Shown here: one piece after another, positions 21,580 to 32,677 of the stretch | How the letters are laid out: each line of letters starts with the position of its first letter | Position numbering within the stretch: position 1 is the first letter of the stretch | NCBI GenBank assembly: GCA_029237695.1 | Contig: CM055273.1 | Location: 61,121,968 to 61,185,967 of the forward strand | Reading direction: 5' to 3' | DNA length: 64,000 nucleotides | Source: Conchocele bisecta | Lineage: Eukaryota; Mollusca; Bivalvia; Lucinida; Thyasiridae | Translations under genes and position numbers: made by a program | The notes under the pieces: model-generated | The model's database searches: none | The model's input: only the letters and a program-made list of their open reading frames with translations | Told to the model about the DNA's origin: nothing

Positions 21580-21663
21580 ATGAGTAACCACATATACATT
21601 TATGGAATAATAATAAAAAATATTCAGATTTTTCTCAATAGTCTATCCCTATGCTGGAGTGAG

Positions 21664-21879
21664 TTAACCCTTAGAATGCGGGAACCGAAAATAGTCGTCT
21701 GCTGATAATTCATATTTTGTCTTTTCTCTCAGTAAAAACATGGTTTGGCAGCATTTTAGAATAGAATCATTTCCATTGGAAATGATTCTAAAGTGCTGTC
21801 AAAGTTTTTGATGAGAAAAATGGAAAAATAAAAAATATTCAGCAGACTACACAAATTAATTCAGCATTGTAAGGGTTAA
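21664..21879 (+). mobile_element. TTAA-A' element, copy A8 (reference for A')
   Basis: TTAACCCTTAGAATGCGGGA to ATTCAGCATTGTAAGGGTTAA. A' differs from A in its termini (AGAATGCGGGAA.. / ..GCATTGTAAGGG) and has a plain two-arm hairpin without the spare arm. Confidence 0.87.
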
Positions 21880-22100
21880 ATTAATACTTGTTCATAAAAG
21901 GCACTTTTACTGATTCCATATATATATATACATATGTTTATTTCCCGGAGTGCCGATATTCTCCATTTGCTTCATCTAGCTGTAGCCATTATTTGGTATG
22001 ATTAAACAGCTGCGGCCAGTGTTTGCATTATGTGGCCGGAAATTCCTCTGGACAGCATACATGGACATTCTCATGAGCACAGTGTCATTGGTCAATATTT

Positions 22101-22335
22101 GTATGGCCTTAACTGGAGAAATAGGGCTTATCGCATTTCTGACCAGTAGAGATCTTGAACAAACAGCACACTCCTGTAGCCTGATAACGATCTATATTGC
22201 TTGTTGAAAGCATGACGGCTGTTTCATTGATGGAATGGCGAACTGTGCAGATCCTGATCAGACTGTGCGGATGCACATGATGATCTGGATCTACACTAGT
22301 CGCAAAAACCCATACACCCCATTTCTCTAGTCACA
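22101..22335. mobile_element. C element, full copy
   Basis: GTATGGCCTTAACTGGAGAA to CCATTTCTCTAGTCACAT. Confidence 0.78.
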
Positions 22336-22339
22336 TGAT

Positions 22340-22402
22340 GTGTTCTGTAAATGTCGTCAAAAGATGACAAAGTATTCAGAGCAAATGCGGAATAGAATTC
22401 AA
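22340..22402. repeat. N-family fragment
   Basis: GTATTCAGAGCAAATGCGGA, then ATAGAATTC, matches the apex of the N foldback at 37716. Confidence 0.5.
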
Positions 22403-22837
22403 TAGAATCAATACTTTTGATGCTGGAATGGTGATGTAAGTGGTCGTACACTGGTGACAAATGCCATTGTATTCCAGTCATAATGACATTATTCAGGTGC
22501 CACAAAAGTCCCATTTCTCCAGTCACAAAATACGTTTCTGTCAACCTAGCTTTCAGTTTTAATGCAGTCGAGTGTAGATGCAAGTCATTTGCTTTTATAA
22601 GAATTACATTACGTAAGGGTAGGTCTAGTGCAAGACACGTGTGCCGTTAGATATATTCCATTACAGTCTGAAATTAGCCGGTAAATAGCGGATAATAAAC
22701 GCAATTTGTTGACAATCTGGTTTCCGATTCCAACATTAGCTGACAATTTTCTTTCCTTTTCAAGACAGCGCCACCTGCTCCCGGTGTCTTGAGGAGTCAC
22801 AGGAGGATGGATAAAAAGGACCCTGAAACGTTTGTGA

Positions 22838-23020
22838 CCAATGTGGCTCCTGATCAAATAGCCCAATCCCGTATAGCCTGCTAACGATCTGTATTCTTGT
22901 TAGAAGTTTCATTGATGAAATGGCGAATAGTGCAGATCCTGATCAGACTGCATATGCACAGGCTGATCTGGATCTACACTGGTCGCACAACCCATAAGCC
23001 CCATTTCTCCAGTCACAGTC
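22838..23020. mobile_element. C element, left end truncated
   Basis: ATGTGGCTCCTGATCAAATA to CCCCATTTCTCCAGTCACAG. Confidence 0.72.
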
Positions 23021-23998
23021 TCCTATGAATAAATGATAAATTAGCCATGTGATTTTGTACCTCAGCACATGCGGGTACCGGTAGATGTTGTGACCAGTGT
23101 AGATCCCAATCCCAATGTGCACTCAGATATTCAGATAGCAATGATATTTCCATGCATCTGCGGAGTCTGACTTAGAGATGTGCGTTGCAAGTGTTACATC
23201 TCCGCTGGGTGCCAATTGTGGGATACATCACAAGAAAAAAGGCTTGATGAGTTTTCTATGAATCAATGCCCACTGGCAGTCCAATATTAGCCAGGTTCAA
23301 TTATATATAAGGAAAGGGTTGGGTTTTTTTCAGGAGAAATTTGCCACGTTCATTTTGACAAGACCATGGCATAAGGTTTGCAAAAAAAAAAAGTCAGACT
23401 ATAGAACATGAGAAATGAACTTCATTTACATATTTTATGTAATGTAGCATCTTTAATTGCAGTATTTTCAGTAACCACCAAATCTGAACACACTATAATT
23501 GGGCATTGCATGTGGTATTAAAAAAAATAGCCCAATGTTTGACATCAAGATCAAGATTTTGAAGAAAATATATTGCCAATTTTGCGTCAACATTACATCA
23601 CTCGGTTATGAATGAATACTTGATTGGGAAACCACATGATCCCATGCCCTGAATAAAATGTATATGGAGTTAGAATGTTTTACATTGGAATTGTTTGTGC
23701 ATTTAGTGTTACCCTTGTCCGTCCAGTCTCGTCCGTCCTGTCCTTCCATGCATCATGTCTATCTGTTAAAAACCTTATACCGTAACTCGTAAAACTTTCA
23801 AACCATAACATGATGTGTTACTTTATAGGGTGTGTAGATGTGCAAAAATAATATAAATATTTGATACAACGCCCGGGTCATGAATTATCTCCACATTTTG
23901 AACTTAGAATTTCGCAATATTGCCACTTTTTACTTTCAAAGTGCACATGGTAGGTGGAGCATCCATGTTCTATGAACACATTTACTAGTTTTACTTAC
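23021..23998. other. Intron stretch without assigned repeat
   Basis: Mostly unique AT-rich intron sequence. It contains a trace of N near 23037-23065 and a CCGTCC-rich patch near 23708-23745. No further exon seen. Confidence 0.45.
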
Positions 23999-24093
23999 CG
24001 AAGACTGTATCCCAGCAAGGTTACCATTTAAATCATAAATGGGCATCGCTTTTAGTCCGTCTTTCTTGAAGAGAAATCCATGATAATAGTCCG
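23999..24093 (-). CDS. Internal exon 2 of the unrecognised minus-strand gene
   Basis: Seen: acceptor GTCTCTTTTCAG ends at 24094 and a consensus donor GTAAGTAA starts at 23998. The 95 bp carry CG to complete the codon opened by exon 1 (A|CG, Thr), then 31 codons ending in phase 0. The peptide includes DYYHGFLFKKDGLKAMPIYD, then LNGNLAGIQSS. It joins exon 3 as ..GIQSS-IPGNMNG. Downstream on the minus strand lies a 17.1-kb intron, upstream a 33.8-kb one. Known family: none that I can name. The pattern Y-D-x-N-G-N-x-A-G-I-Q looks like a beta-hairpin-rich extracellular domain, which is only an impression. Confidence 0.82.
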
Positions 24094-24130
24094 CTGAAAA
24101 GAGACAAAATAATATTGGAATCACTATATA

Positions 24131-24510
24131 CAGAGGGCTCCAGATAAGCTGCGTATTTGCTTAAATACTCAATTAAAATTGCAAAATAAAAACAATTAAA
24201 ATCATAAGTAGTGAGTATCAAACAATTGTGGTAGCTTTATCATGCTGCAGAAAACAATAAACAGACCACAAATATAGCATATTTTTCTAATTTTCATGAA
24301 AATACATCTTGGTATTTCATTAGAATTGTCTCCAAGGAGACAATTCTAATGATATACCAAGACATGTTTTCATTTGGGAGCAAACTATTCAATAATTGTG
24401 GTCTGCTGATGTGTATTCTATTTTACACAATTAAAATTTTGAAATACCCAATTGCTTCAGAAATGATGGAGTGACAATACTCAATTACTAAATCCTTATC
24501 TGGAGCCCTG
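24131..24510. mobile_element. D4: CAGAGCTCC element
   Basis: CAGAGGGCTCCAGATAAGCT to CCTTATCTGGAGCCCTG. Flanking TATATA / TATACA would be the 6-bp duplication with one mismatch. It sits 37 bp upstream of the exon 2 acceptor. Confidence 0.83.
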
Positions 24511-25057
24511 TATACATGACAGCTTGGTATATGTACTTCTATAGTTCTCGCGATCGTTCAGGTGATAATGGAAAATCACAAAAGCTTCCAAGTCAAAAAG
24601 GCCATGTATAAAATGATTTTTATTTCCCTTTCCGAGACACAAGCCTATATAGAATGTGTGGAGGGAGGGGTAGGTAAAATATATATAAAAACTTGTCACA
24701 TTTGCAAATATATATTTTGAATCATTCTCCTTGACCAAAAGTTCTTGATCTCCATTGTATATAGTCATTTATGGACTAGTAATAGTAACGTGTAACGTTC
24801 GTTAGATGATATTGATCACTTGCAATTTACTTCCTTCCAGGTTTTGAGACAAATAATAAACAGTTTTTTGTTGAACTGAATTATTTGGGCGGCAGTGAGT
24901 CGTGGGATGGGAAACATTAATTAATTTTAGTACTTTCCGTTTCGCTTCATATTCTGCAATAAATTCACCCATATAGAGAAACTTAGTTCATAAAGGAGCG
25001 CTCCATCTCTATGCTAAAATAATTATAGAATAGAGGAAAAGCAGACAAATTGGTATA
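24511..25057. other. Intron stretch without assigned repeat
   Basis: No exon, RNA gene or recurrent family recognised. Confidence 0.45.
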
Positions 25058-25222
25058 CAGTGGAACCTCTCGAAACCGAACACAAGAAAACATCTGTGAT
25101 CTTATTTTTGATGAATATCTTGGTCATTTTCTTGGTCACACAGCTATATATGGCCCAGAATGATCAAATGCATGATTTACAGTGAAGCCTCTCTAAACCG
25201 GTTTAGAGAGGATTCACTGTAC
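25058..25222. mobile_element. F2: pogo/Tigger-like foldback
   Basis: TACAGTGGAACCTCTCGAAA to GTTTAGAGAGGATTCACTGTA. Shares the middle TGATCTTATTTTTGATGA with F1. Confidence 0.78.
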
Positions 25223-25763
25223 TACAAGCAATGTGCTACCTGTATTATCATGTTGCAAAGATACAGAGACATCTGGGTATATATCCCCAGTCTTCCACAT
25301 GTTAAATTATATTTTCCTCATGGACAGAATTAAATGAAGAAACAGTACTTTACAACACATGCAACCAGCATAGCCCCAGATCAGACTGCGCAGGGCCTAT
25401 GCTGTTTGCCATTCAGTGACTCGGTTATACGTACTGCCGTCAACAAACAGATTGGACACTGATATACAGCCGTGGAAATGTATGGAATGAACACACGTGA
25501 TATTTGTTAAATTACATCGTAAGGTCCATTTTCTCAGCCTTAAGTCCAAATTAGGGAACCATAGTGGCCCCTAAGCCAGTTGTTACCCACACTGGCTGCA
25601 TCAAGTTTTAACACATTTAGAGGTGGGTGTGTCAATTTAACCAAGTTATCGGGAATTAATTCCTGATCATTGTACAAGTCGTGGGAAATGCATGTTTCTA
25701 TGCATGCATGGCCATGTTTGGCTTGTAGATAATTTTGTTTGATTTCTGAACGAAATGATAGTT

Positions 25764-26013
25764 TTAACCCTTACACCGCTACACACAACAATCGTCGTCT
25801 GCTGTTGCTTTTATATCTTGCCTTATTTCTAAATAAAAAACATGGTTTGACAGCACTTCAGAATCATTTCCAATGGAAATGATTCTGAAGTGCTGTCAAA
25901 GCATGTTGTAAATTATTCTGAAGTGCTGTCAAAGCATGTTTTTGATGATAAAAATGGAAAATAGAAAATAAACAGCAGACGACAACAAATTAAGATAGCG
26001 GTGTAAGGGTTAA
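25764..26013 (+). mobile_element. TTAA-A element, copy A9
   Basis: TTAACCCTTACACCGCTACA to AGATAGCGGTGTAAGGGTTAA. The hairpin and spare right arm are both perfect; this is the best complete example. Confidence 0.92.
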
Positions 26014-26310
26014 TGTATTTGGAGTATTGCCTTAGGCGTATGCAGAATTTGAAATATTTTTTTTGTTGGGTGCATATGGTCGCCACACTGTCCTGTCCGT
26101 TCATCTGTCTGTCTGGGATTTCCGTTGACGTTTTTTGGCTACCTACTTACTATCTATGTTACCGTAATTTGGATTGGCCCCATTTTCCAGTCACTGCCAC
26201 ATTTGACCAAAGCAATACATTGTCATACACAATCGTGTGATTTTATGTGAATATTTATCTTTCTCCAGAATGTATATTGGTGGCACTAACATTTGAAAAG
26301 GTATATTTCT

Positions 26311-26507
26311 TTAACGGAGAATAGTCGTCTGCTGCTGTGTCATATTTTGTCTCTTCTCTCAGTAAAAACATGGTTTGTCAGCATTTTAGAATCATTTCCA
26401 TTGGAAATGATTCTAAAGTGCTGTCAAACCATGTTTTTGATGAGAAAAATGGAAAATAAAAAATAAACATCAGACGACAAATTTTAATTCAGCATTGTAA
26501 GGGTTAA
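26311..26507 (+). mobile_element. TTAA-A' element, copy A10
   Basis: The left end has an internal deletion (TTAACGGAGAATAGTCGTCT); the right end GCATTGTAAGGGTTAA is intact. Perfect TTTAGAATCATTTCCATTGG hairpin. Confidence 0.83.
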
Positions 26508-26879
26508 AATGGTTTGACTGTTAATAGTCACAGTAGTAGTACAAGTGTCCTCTTTTCATTTTGTTTAGCAATAAGTTGTATCTGAACATGCAGGAAGTAC
26601 CAAATTTTATTGGTAATTGAATTGGTTAGAAAACCATTTATTTCATAAACTGTGGATGCCAGAAAGTGCCATATGAGGCCATAGATGCTAGTTGGACCTG
26701 AAATCTGATTCCTGATGGTGTTAGAAATTAAGGGTCATTTTGAGTGGCACCAGTGATTAAACTGAAGATCAAAGTCTGGGGCCACACCAAGCTGCCCTTC
26801 CCATCCTGCTATTCTTGGGGATATAGTTGGTTCTGAAGGATCTAGAGTGTGGCTATCTATTAACATGAATGTTCAAAAT
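26508..26879. other. Intron stretch without assigned repeat
   Basis: Nothing recognised on either strand. Confidence 0.4.
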
Positions 26880-27126
26880 TGTGGCTGTGACTGAGACATG
26901 GGGCTTATGGGTTTTACGGCCAGTGTAGATCCAGATCAGCCTGTGCATCCGCACAGTTAGACATAGCACTATGGCTTTACTACCGTCTATAGCAAAGTAA
27001 ATAAATGATAAAAGTCAGATAATGAAAAATAGAAGTTAAACATGATATAGAGTCATGGCATGTTAGTCTACTGCACAGTCTGATCAGGATCTGCACTGTT
27101 TGCCATTTCATCAATGAAACACCGGT
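26880..27126. mobile_element. C element with internal insertion, right end lost
   Basis: GTGGCTGTGACTGAGACATG and CAGATCAGCCTGTGCATCCG are followed at about 26957 by about 100 bp of unrelated sequence. C then resumes as GCACAGTCTGATCAGGATCT and stops after CATCAATGAAACACCGG. Confidence 0.65.
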
Positions 27127-27453
27127 TTTTTCCCAGAGTTTTCCATCAGCATTAGTGTTTATTGCATGGACATTCTTCGTGAGTTTTCTGTCAGCAATAT
27201 ATAGTGTATATCATCGCCAAGAACACATGAGTTTTATCTTCACCCATCCACTGAGCCAAATTCTGTCAAATGTTCACTTCTAAGGGTTGATCCCTTTTGT
27301 CTGAAGTCCCTGGTGGGACTGGAGTTGACACCCTGAAACCTTTGGAAGAAAAATTCCCTCTCCCAATTCCCCATCCTTCAATCACTGTCGGGGAAAGTCT
27401 TGCCTAGATAACAAAGAATGTTATTGTGCAGTAATTAGAAGGTTTGCCGCCTT

Positions 27454-27706
27454 TTAACCCTTTAACCCCTTAAAGTAACTGGAATGGATTTTTATTATAT
27501 GTTAATTTTGCAACCAATCCAATCGTTACAAAATTATTTCAGACTAGTCCATGTATGAAAAAATGGGTGTTTTTTGCTCTTAAAAACATGAAAATTCCTT
27601 GCAAAAAGTGCAGGTCCTGATGAGCCGGCTCGTCACGAGCCGCCTCATCCGGATCTACACATTTTGCCAATACCACTATACAGGCCTGTGGTGTTGAAAG
27701 GGTTAA
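27454..27706 (+). mobile_element. TTAA-B element, copy B5
   Basis: TTAACCCTTTAACCCCTTAA to GTGGTGTTGAAAGGGTTAA; palindrome GATGAGCCGGCTCGTCACGA / GCCGCCTCATC. Confidence 0.86.
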
Positions 27707-27828
27707 CCAGCTGCATATTGGATCACATGTGAGGACTAAACTGATCCAGCTGACGCAGCAGTCTGCCATTATGTTTGATTAAAGTTGTAAAAAAATATGT
27801 TTTTTTTTATAAATTAAGAATAATGAGT

Positions 27829-28017
27829 ACCGAAATAACTTTGGACACACTTTATTCTAGGAAACGCATAAGTATCTGGTTTCCCACGGCAATAGTGTCC
27901 CAATGTTAGGGTTGGTATAGTTGTGCTAATTTATCACAATAATAAAAGTATATTTGGCCTACAATTTGTTTTGGTTCCAGAAAGAAATGTTGTCCGAATA
28001 TTTAGGGTTATTACGGT
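27829..28017. mobile_element. M1: inverted-repeat element, AATATTTAGGGTTATTACGG end
   Basis: The right end GAATATTTAGGGTTATTACGG is clear, the left end degenerate (ACCGAAATAACTTTGGACAC). Same layout as M3 at 54247. Confidence 0.65.
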
Positions 28018-28039
28018 TATAGCTAGTGAAGTTAAAATA

Positions 28040-28051
28040 CCCCCCCCCCCC
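28040..28051 (+). repeat. Run of 12 C
   Basis: Homopolymer tract between M1 and a retroposon tail. Confidence 0.9.
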
Positions 28052-28061
28052 ACCGTTCACA

Positions 28062-28147
28062 ACATGTGAAATATGGGATGGGATTTGAACCAAGTTAACC
28101 AAACCTAAAATGATCTTAGCTGTTGACAGGCCATTAAACACCATTAA
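28062..28147 (+). mobile_element. S4: retroposon 3' fragment
   Basis: GATCTTAGCTGTTGACAGGC, then CATTAAACACCATTAAAC, matches the 3' end of S1. Confidence 0.55.
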
Positions 28148-28798
28148 ACGATATTGATTGTTGTGTGCCCCTGACATCACGTCATGGTACGTGTGACAGA
28201 GGTCTGTGAAGGTCGTCCCCCCAGTGTGGCATGCACATTAGACCATCACTATGGTTTCTGTTGCCAACGGCAATAGTCTATTAAACCTAATGTAAAATCC
28301 AGCCCCTAATCAAGGGTAATGATGGCAGTGTGTGGCATTCTGACAGAACCATCTCTTTGGCAGTTGCACCCAGTGTAGATCCAGATCAGACTGCACAAAA
28401 TGTGCAGTCTGATCGTGGTCTACACTGTTTGCAATACATACAACACAAGCAATAGTCTGTTCATGCATTTAAATATAGACATATCATTGTATGTACCTTA
28501 TTTATTCTAATAGTAGCCTCCAGTCTAATACGGCCCCCTCCTATATTTTCCATGAAATTTTCATATACATGTACAAGAACCGTTTGATCGAAACATCATA
28601 TTTTCAAACTGTTGTGATGTGATACATGCACAGTCCTTTTCATCCCCATTATTTGCATAGCCCTAACGGTGTTTATTAGAATAAATCCGGCATATGGAAA
28701 GCAGAATATGACTTCAGACTGCTTAATCCATTTCAGTCTAAGGATAGGATAATGCTTGTTGAAAACAATCTCTTTATATTGTTTTATTTCTCCACAAA
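28148..28798. other. Intron stretch, mostly unassigned
   Basis: Contains a C-like mini-hairpin at 28372-28437 (GTAGATCCAGATCAGACTGC / GTGCAGTCTGATCGTGGTC) without C termini. No exon seen. Confidence 0.5.
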
Positions 28799-28870
28799 GG
28801 TATATGTTGTTACCACTCGTTTGAACCATCTCTTCGAGACGGTTCAAACGATTGGTAACAACATATACTT
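28799..28870. repeat. Family E hairpin
   Basis: GGTATATGTTGTTACCACTC, then GTTTGAACCATCTCT, pairs with CGAGACGGTTCAAACGATTG. The right flank is GATGAAATAAAGAAA. Confidence 0.82.
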
Positions 28871-29413
28871 TCAAGATGAAATAAAGAAAATATTTTTTTT
28901 TTATCAGCCCCTGAATCATATTACACAAATATGGTCTCGACAGATGGTAAAGTTTTGTTTTATTCCAATATTTATGGGAAGCCATGGCGCTCATCTAGTA
29001 TAATATGACATGGGAATTTGGCAGCATTTGGCCAGTGGCAACATATTATTGATATTCAACATGATTCCATATCATAGCTTGTGAAGAATATATCACAGAA
29101 TATCACCAGAGGATACAAATTATACTAAAAACATAATATAATATTATTTAAACACATGTTTTTTTATTGAAAAAAAAATAAGTTGGCCTCTGGGTTATTC
29201 AGTTTAGTTTCAACTTTCTGTTCCAATAAAACTTGATGTTAACATTCATTTTGTATTATTTGATTAAAGTGTTTAATTTTATAATGAAATTTAATATTCA
29301 TCCTTAAGTCGGAAGAAAATGCATTTGCATCGCTTTCAGAAAACATGACAATTATGATCATCTAATTTAACAAATTGTTTGCAGTATTTTGTTCTGCTGT
29401 AGAACTGCACATA

Positions 29414-29642
29414 TTAAATGATTTCATGCTGAGGACACTCTATTTTGTTTGTGGAAAATCCTAAATATTTTCTCTGTATCAGGTCAGAAATATATGTTTT
29501 GACCACCATTTGAAGCGTCTCGTCGAGACGGTTCAAATGAGTGGTCACAACATATACATTTATTGAGAAATAACACATATAAATATGAAATATTTAAAAA
29601 CTTTCATACCCGTGGAGATGTATTCCAAATTTAATGGGTTAA
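29414..29642 (+). mobile_element. TTAA-E element, best full copy
   Basis: TTAAATGATTTCATGCTGAG at the left and CAAATTTAATGGGTTAA at the right, with TTAA at both ends. The E hairpin at 29489-29558 has apex GTCTCGTCGAGAC, with GAGAAATAACA after it. This copy shows that the E hairpins elsewhere belong to a TTAA-target element of about 230 bp. Confidence 0.75.
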
Positions 29643-29800
29643 ACTAGAAAGGTGGGAAACAAAAACTCTTGTCTGCTGATTTTTCAACAGTTCCTAATTT
29701 TTCAACAACAACAAAGAAAAGAACCAGCAACGTTTTGACAGCACATGAGAATGATGGACAAAAATAGCAAAATTATACAACAGACGCCAGCACAAGCTGA
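29643..29800. mobile_element. Highly degenerate TTAA-A-like remnant
   Basis: GGTGGGAAACAAAAACTCTT with GTCTGCTG, then TTTTGACAGCACATGAGAAT and ACAACAGACGCC, keep the A-family order but the hairpin is gone. Confidence 0.45.
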
Positions 29801-29985
29801 TTTAGACCGACATGTACATGTATTTGTGGAAAATATTGTTGAATTTCAAAATCAGGGTGGACCATGGCACCATACCAAATAGACTGTCAACCACATACAG
29901 TGTGGTGTACAATGTATATGTGTATGTCATACACATAATTATACACTAGTGGTCGGCTTGATGATACGATGGTGAAAAGGGTTTA

Positions 29986-30165
29986 ACGGGTTTAACGTCC
30001 CAGCAACAGCTAAGGTCATATAGAGACAGGACCACAGTTTAAAGTCTCATCTGACAGACCAGCTGGATGGAAATACTATGTTAGTAGTTTGCACGCCTAG
30101 GGTGAGGATTGAACTCACAGTATTGAAGTCCAATGCCATATTCCCTAGGCCACAGCCCATCCATA
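29986..30165 (-). mobile_element. tRNA-derived SINE, copy T4
   Basis: On the minus strand: GGGCTGTGGCCTAGGGAATA, then TTGGACTTCAATACTGTGAG and TTCAATCCTCACCC (tRNA-like head). The body ends CTGTTGCTGGGACGTTAAAC. Confidence 0.75.
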
Positions 30166-30237
30166 ATGATACAATATACTGTTTTACACAATAGCAAACA
30201 AACACATGTACAAATGTAGTTGTATGAGACAAGCCAT

Positions 30238-30706
30238 GTGCCATTATGGGTTTTGCAACCAGTTCAGAACCAGATCAGCCTGTTCATCAATGAAATGTCT
30301 GTCATGCTTCTATTAACAAGCAATATGATATACCATTATCAGGCTACAGTCGTGTGCTATTTGGACAGGAACTACACGGTCACAAATCCCACAAGTCCCA
30401 TTTCTCTGTTGCCTATTCCACCAACATTGCAAAGTATACTTTGAGGGAGAAATTTTCAATTTAAGGATAAATTAATTTTTATTATACTGAATTTATTACA
30501 TTATCACAGCCAAAATGGCTGTGATAATGTAATAAATTCAGTATAATAATTCTGCATACTTTTAATCATCAACTATATGCAGTCGTATAAGTTGTATATG
30601 AAATAATGCATTTCGGGAAAAATAAATGATTACTCCCTCAACGTATACTTTGCTAGAAAAGTATACTTTGCAATGTTGGTGAAATAGGCTACAGGTCACA
30701 GCGACA
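30238..30706. mobile_element. C element split by K2
   Basis: The left part 30238-30408 runs to CAAGTCCCATTTCTCTG. The last C bases (CAGGTCACAGCGACATAT) follow K2 at 30692. Confidence 0.75.
30409..30691. mobile_element. K2: inverted-repeat element in a CAG target
   Basis: TTGCCTATTCCACCAACATT to AATGTTGGTGAAATAGGCTA. The central palindrome TTATACTGAATTTATTACATT...AATGTAATAAATTCAGTATAA is perfect around GCCAAAATGGC. The flank is CTG/CAG where the C consensus has one CAG, so again a 3-bp duplication. Confidence 0.82.
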
Positions 30707-31524
30707 TATATCAGCCTAATCCCAAGCTGCAGGATCTCCGGGTTATTCGGGACATTTGCAGCGAGATTACAATCCCGTGGTATGAGCAGGTGCAGGGAAC
30801 CCTACAATTGATTGTTTCAGGTCTGTTAATAGAAATACTATCTATCTTCTTGTCTACACAAGCAAAATATATAAATCAAAGGACTGAACGTCCTGTTCTT
30901 TGCAGTACGTGTGCGTAGATGACACATAGACTAATTTTTAATTTAGAGTGGAAAATGTTTCATGAAAAATAAGCATGGACATTTTACAGCAGCAGCAACA
31001 ACAATAACAAGTTAAAAATAGATTTTTGGAAAACCGCAAGATTATATTCGTGCACCAAATCATGGAGTTAGGAATTGCGAATAATCGAGTATGGCGGTTA
31101 ATCGTCTCACCCTTAGACTATGGAAACGTTTGCAATAACACAAATTTAGCACAAACAAAAGGCAAAATAAACATTTATCACACTGAAAAGGCGATCAAGC
31201 TAAGTTGTTAGAACTATTTTTTTATGGCGTAAGACCCATGTTTTTCAAAAGTTCAACCCGCAAAATATGTGCTGCGACCGACTAGCTCATTTGCATAAAA
31301 ACTGGAAGACCTCAAATTTGGATGGTGGTTGTAAAATTCTTTGCAAGCGCTCGAATAAAAATGTAATAAATATCACACATAGCATTTTCAGAACGTGTGT
31401 TGTGAATATGCAAGAATATGTGTTTCCTTCTATCTGAATAAACAGCTATGTGATGTGAACATAGCCACTACATTTTTTGTGCAACTCTTTTTACAGTGTC
31501 CAAGGATTTGATAATTGTGTTTCA
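30707..31524. other. Intron stretch without assigned repeat
   Basis: Plus-strand frame open from about 30690 to 30919 without ATG, considered and rejected as an exon. Otherwise nothing recognised. Confidence 0.4.
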
Positions 31525-31746
31525 CTAACCCTTGGAATGCGGGAAACGTAAATTGTCGTCTGCTGTTGGTGTATATTTTGTCTTCTTTCTCAATAAAAAC
31601 ATGGTTTGACAGCACTTTAGAATCATTTCCATTGGAAATGATTCTCTTTAGAATCATTTCCATTGGAAATGATTCTAAAGTGCTGCCAAACTATGTGTTC
31701 GTTGATAAAAATGGCAAATAAAACGTAAATTTAATTCAGCATTGTA
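31525..31746 (+). mobile_element. TTAA-A' element with duplicated hairpin core
   Basis: CTAACCCTTGGAATGCGGGA to AATTCAGCATTGTAGATT. The core CTTTAGAATCATTTCCATTG and its mirror occur twice in tandem at 31614-31682, so the foldback now has two apices. The right terminus has decayed. Confidence 0.78.
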
Positions 31747-31785
31747 GATTTATAGCAATTTACTGGTGCATTCATTAGATGATCT

Positions 31786-31858
31786 GGATGCACAGGCTGA
31801 TCTGGATCTACACTTTCAGAAAACCCCTAAGCCCCATTTCTCCCATCACAACCACATA
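31786..31858. mobile_element. C element right fragment
   Basis: GATGCACAGGCTGATCTGGA to AAGCCCCATTTCTCCCATCA, then CAACCACATAT. Confidence 0.65.
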
Positions 31859-31968
31859 TATAATTATATATATGTTGACCTTTTGTTCAGAGCTATTACA
31901 GGATGCAAATAACAACTCTATTTTTGCAATCCATTTGAAGGTTGCCATTATTGTATCTGTTTCAGGTA

Positions 31969-32302
31969 AGACAATCCAAATGGTACCTAGATCTGACCTC
32001 TGGAGATGTCACTTAGCCTATTCTATACGGTGGAAACAGTTATGCAGGTATATCACCATTTTTTTCTATTTTTCTTATTTGTTAACAAAAGTATATGTTG
32101 TGACCACTCATTTGAACCGTCTCAATGAAATCCAAAGACAATCCAAATGGTACCTAGATCTGACCTCTGGAGATGTCACTTAGCCTATTCTATACGGTGG
32201 AAACAGTTATGCAGGTATATCACCATTTTTTTCTATTTTTCTTATTTGTTAACAAAAGTATATGTTGTGACCACTCATTTGAACCGTCTCAATGAGACGG
32301 TT
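31969..32302. repeat. 167-bp direct tandem duplication ending at a hairpin apex
   Basis: AGACAATCCAAATGGTACCT starts both 31969 and 32136, and the copies look identical through CCGTCTCAATGA. The first copy stops at the apex of the family E hairpin; the second continues into its right arm. Confidence 0.92.
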
Positions 32303-32327
32303 CAAATGAGTGGCAGCAACATATACT
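32257..32327. repeat. Family E hairpin, complete
   Basis: AAGTATATGTTGTGACCACT, then CATTTGAACCGTCTCA, pairs with TGAGACGGTTCAAATGAGTG and GCAGCAACATATACTT; two mismatches. Confidence 0.86.
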
Positions 32328-32488
32328 TTTAAGCATAAACAAGCAAAACTATTTTTTTCTGAGTATCATTAATATGAAATTAGATTACTGATAAACCTTA
32401 CTGCTCAGTCAGATGGCAGGCAGCTATACCACTTCCAGCTATATTCAAAAATATTCCACCAATAATTCAGTTCCGGTAGTAACTTCCT

Positions 32489-32677
32489 AAAGTGAAAGTG
32501 TTTAATGTCCCACCAACAGCTATGGTCATATAGAGACTGGACCACAGTTTAAAGTCTCATCCAACAGACCAGTTTGATGGAAATACTTAATGAGTATTTG
32601 TATGCCCTAGGCGAGGTTTGAGCCCACAACCTCCAGATTGGAAGTTGGGTTCTAACCCCTAGGCCACAACTCATCTC
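32489..32677 (-). mobile_element. tRNA-derived SINE, copy T5
   Basis: Minus strand: GAGTTGTGGCCTAGGGGTTA, then GGAGGTTGTGGGCTCAAACC (tRNA-like A and B boxes). The body matches T2-T4 up to CATTAAACACTTTCACTTT. Confidence 0.8.

Noticed and set aside
28596..28994. 132-codon minus-strand open frame
   Set aside because: Runs through the family E hairpin, which is non-coding in every other copy.
30690..30919. Plus-strand open frame without ATG (contains LQDLRVIRDICSEITIPWYE) as a possible exon
   Set aside because: No consensus acceptor, only a weak candidate donor (GTCTGT), and it begins inside mobile-element ends. No neighbouring plus-strand exon.
31779..32183. 134-codon plus-strand open frame with an internal protein repeat
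   Set aside because: The repeat is the 167-bp DNA duplication, and the frame crosses C and E elements.
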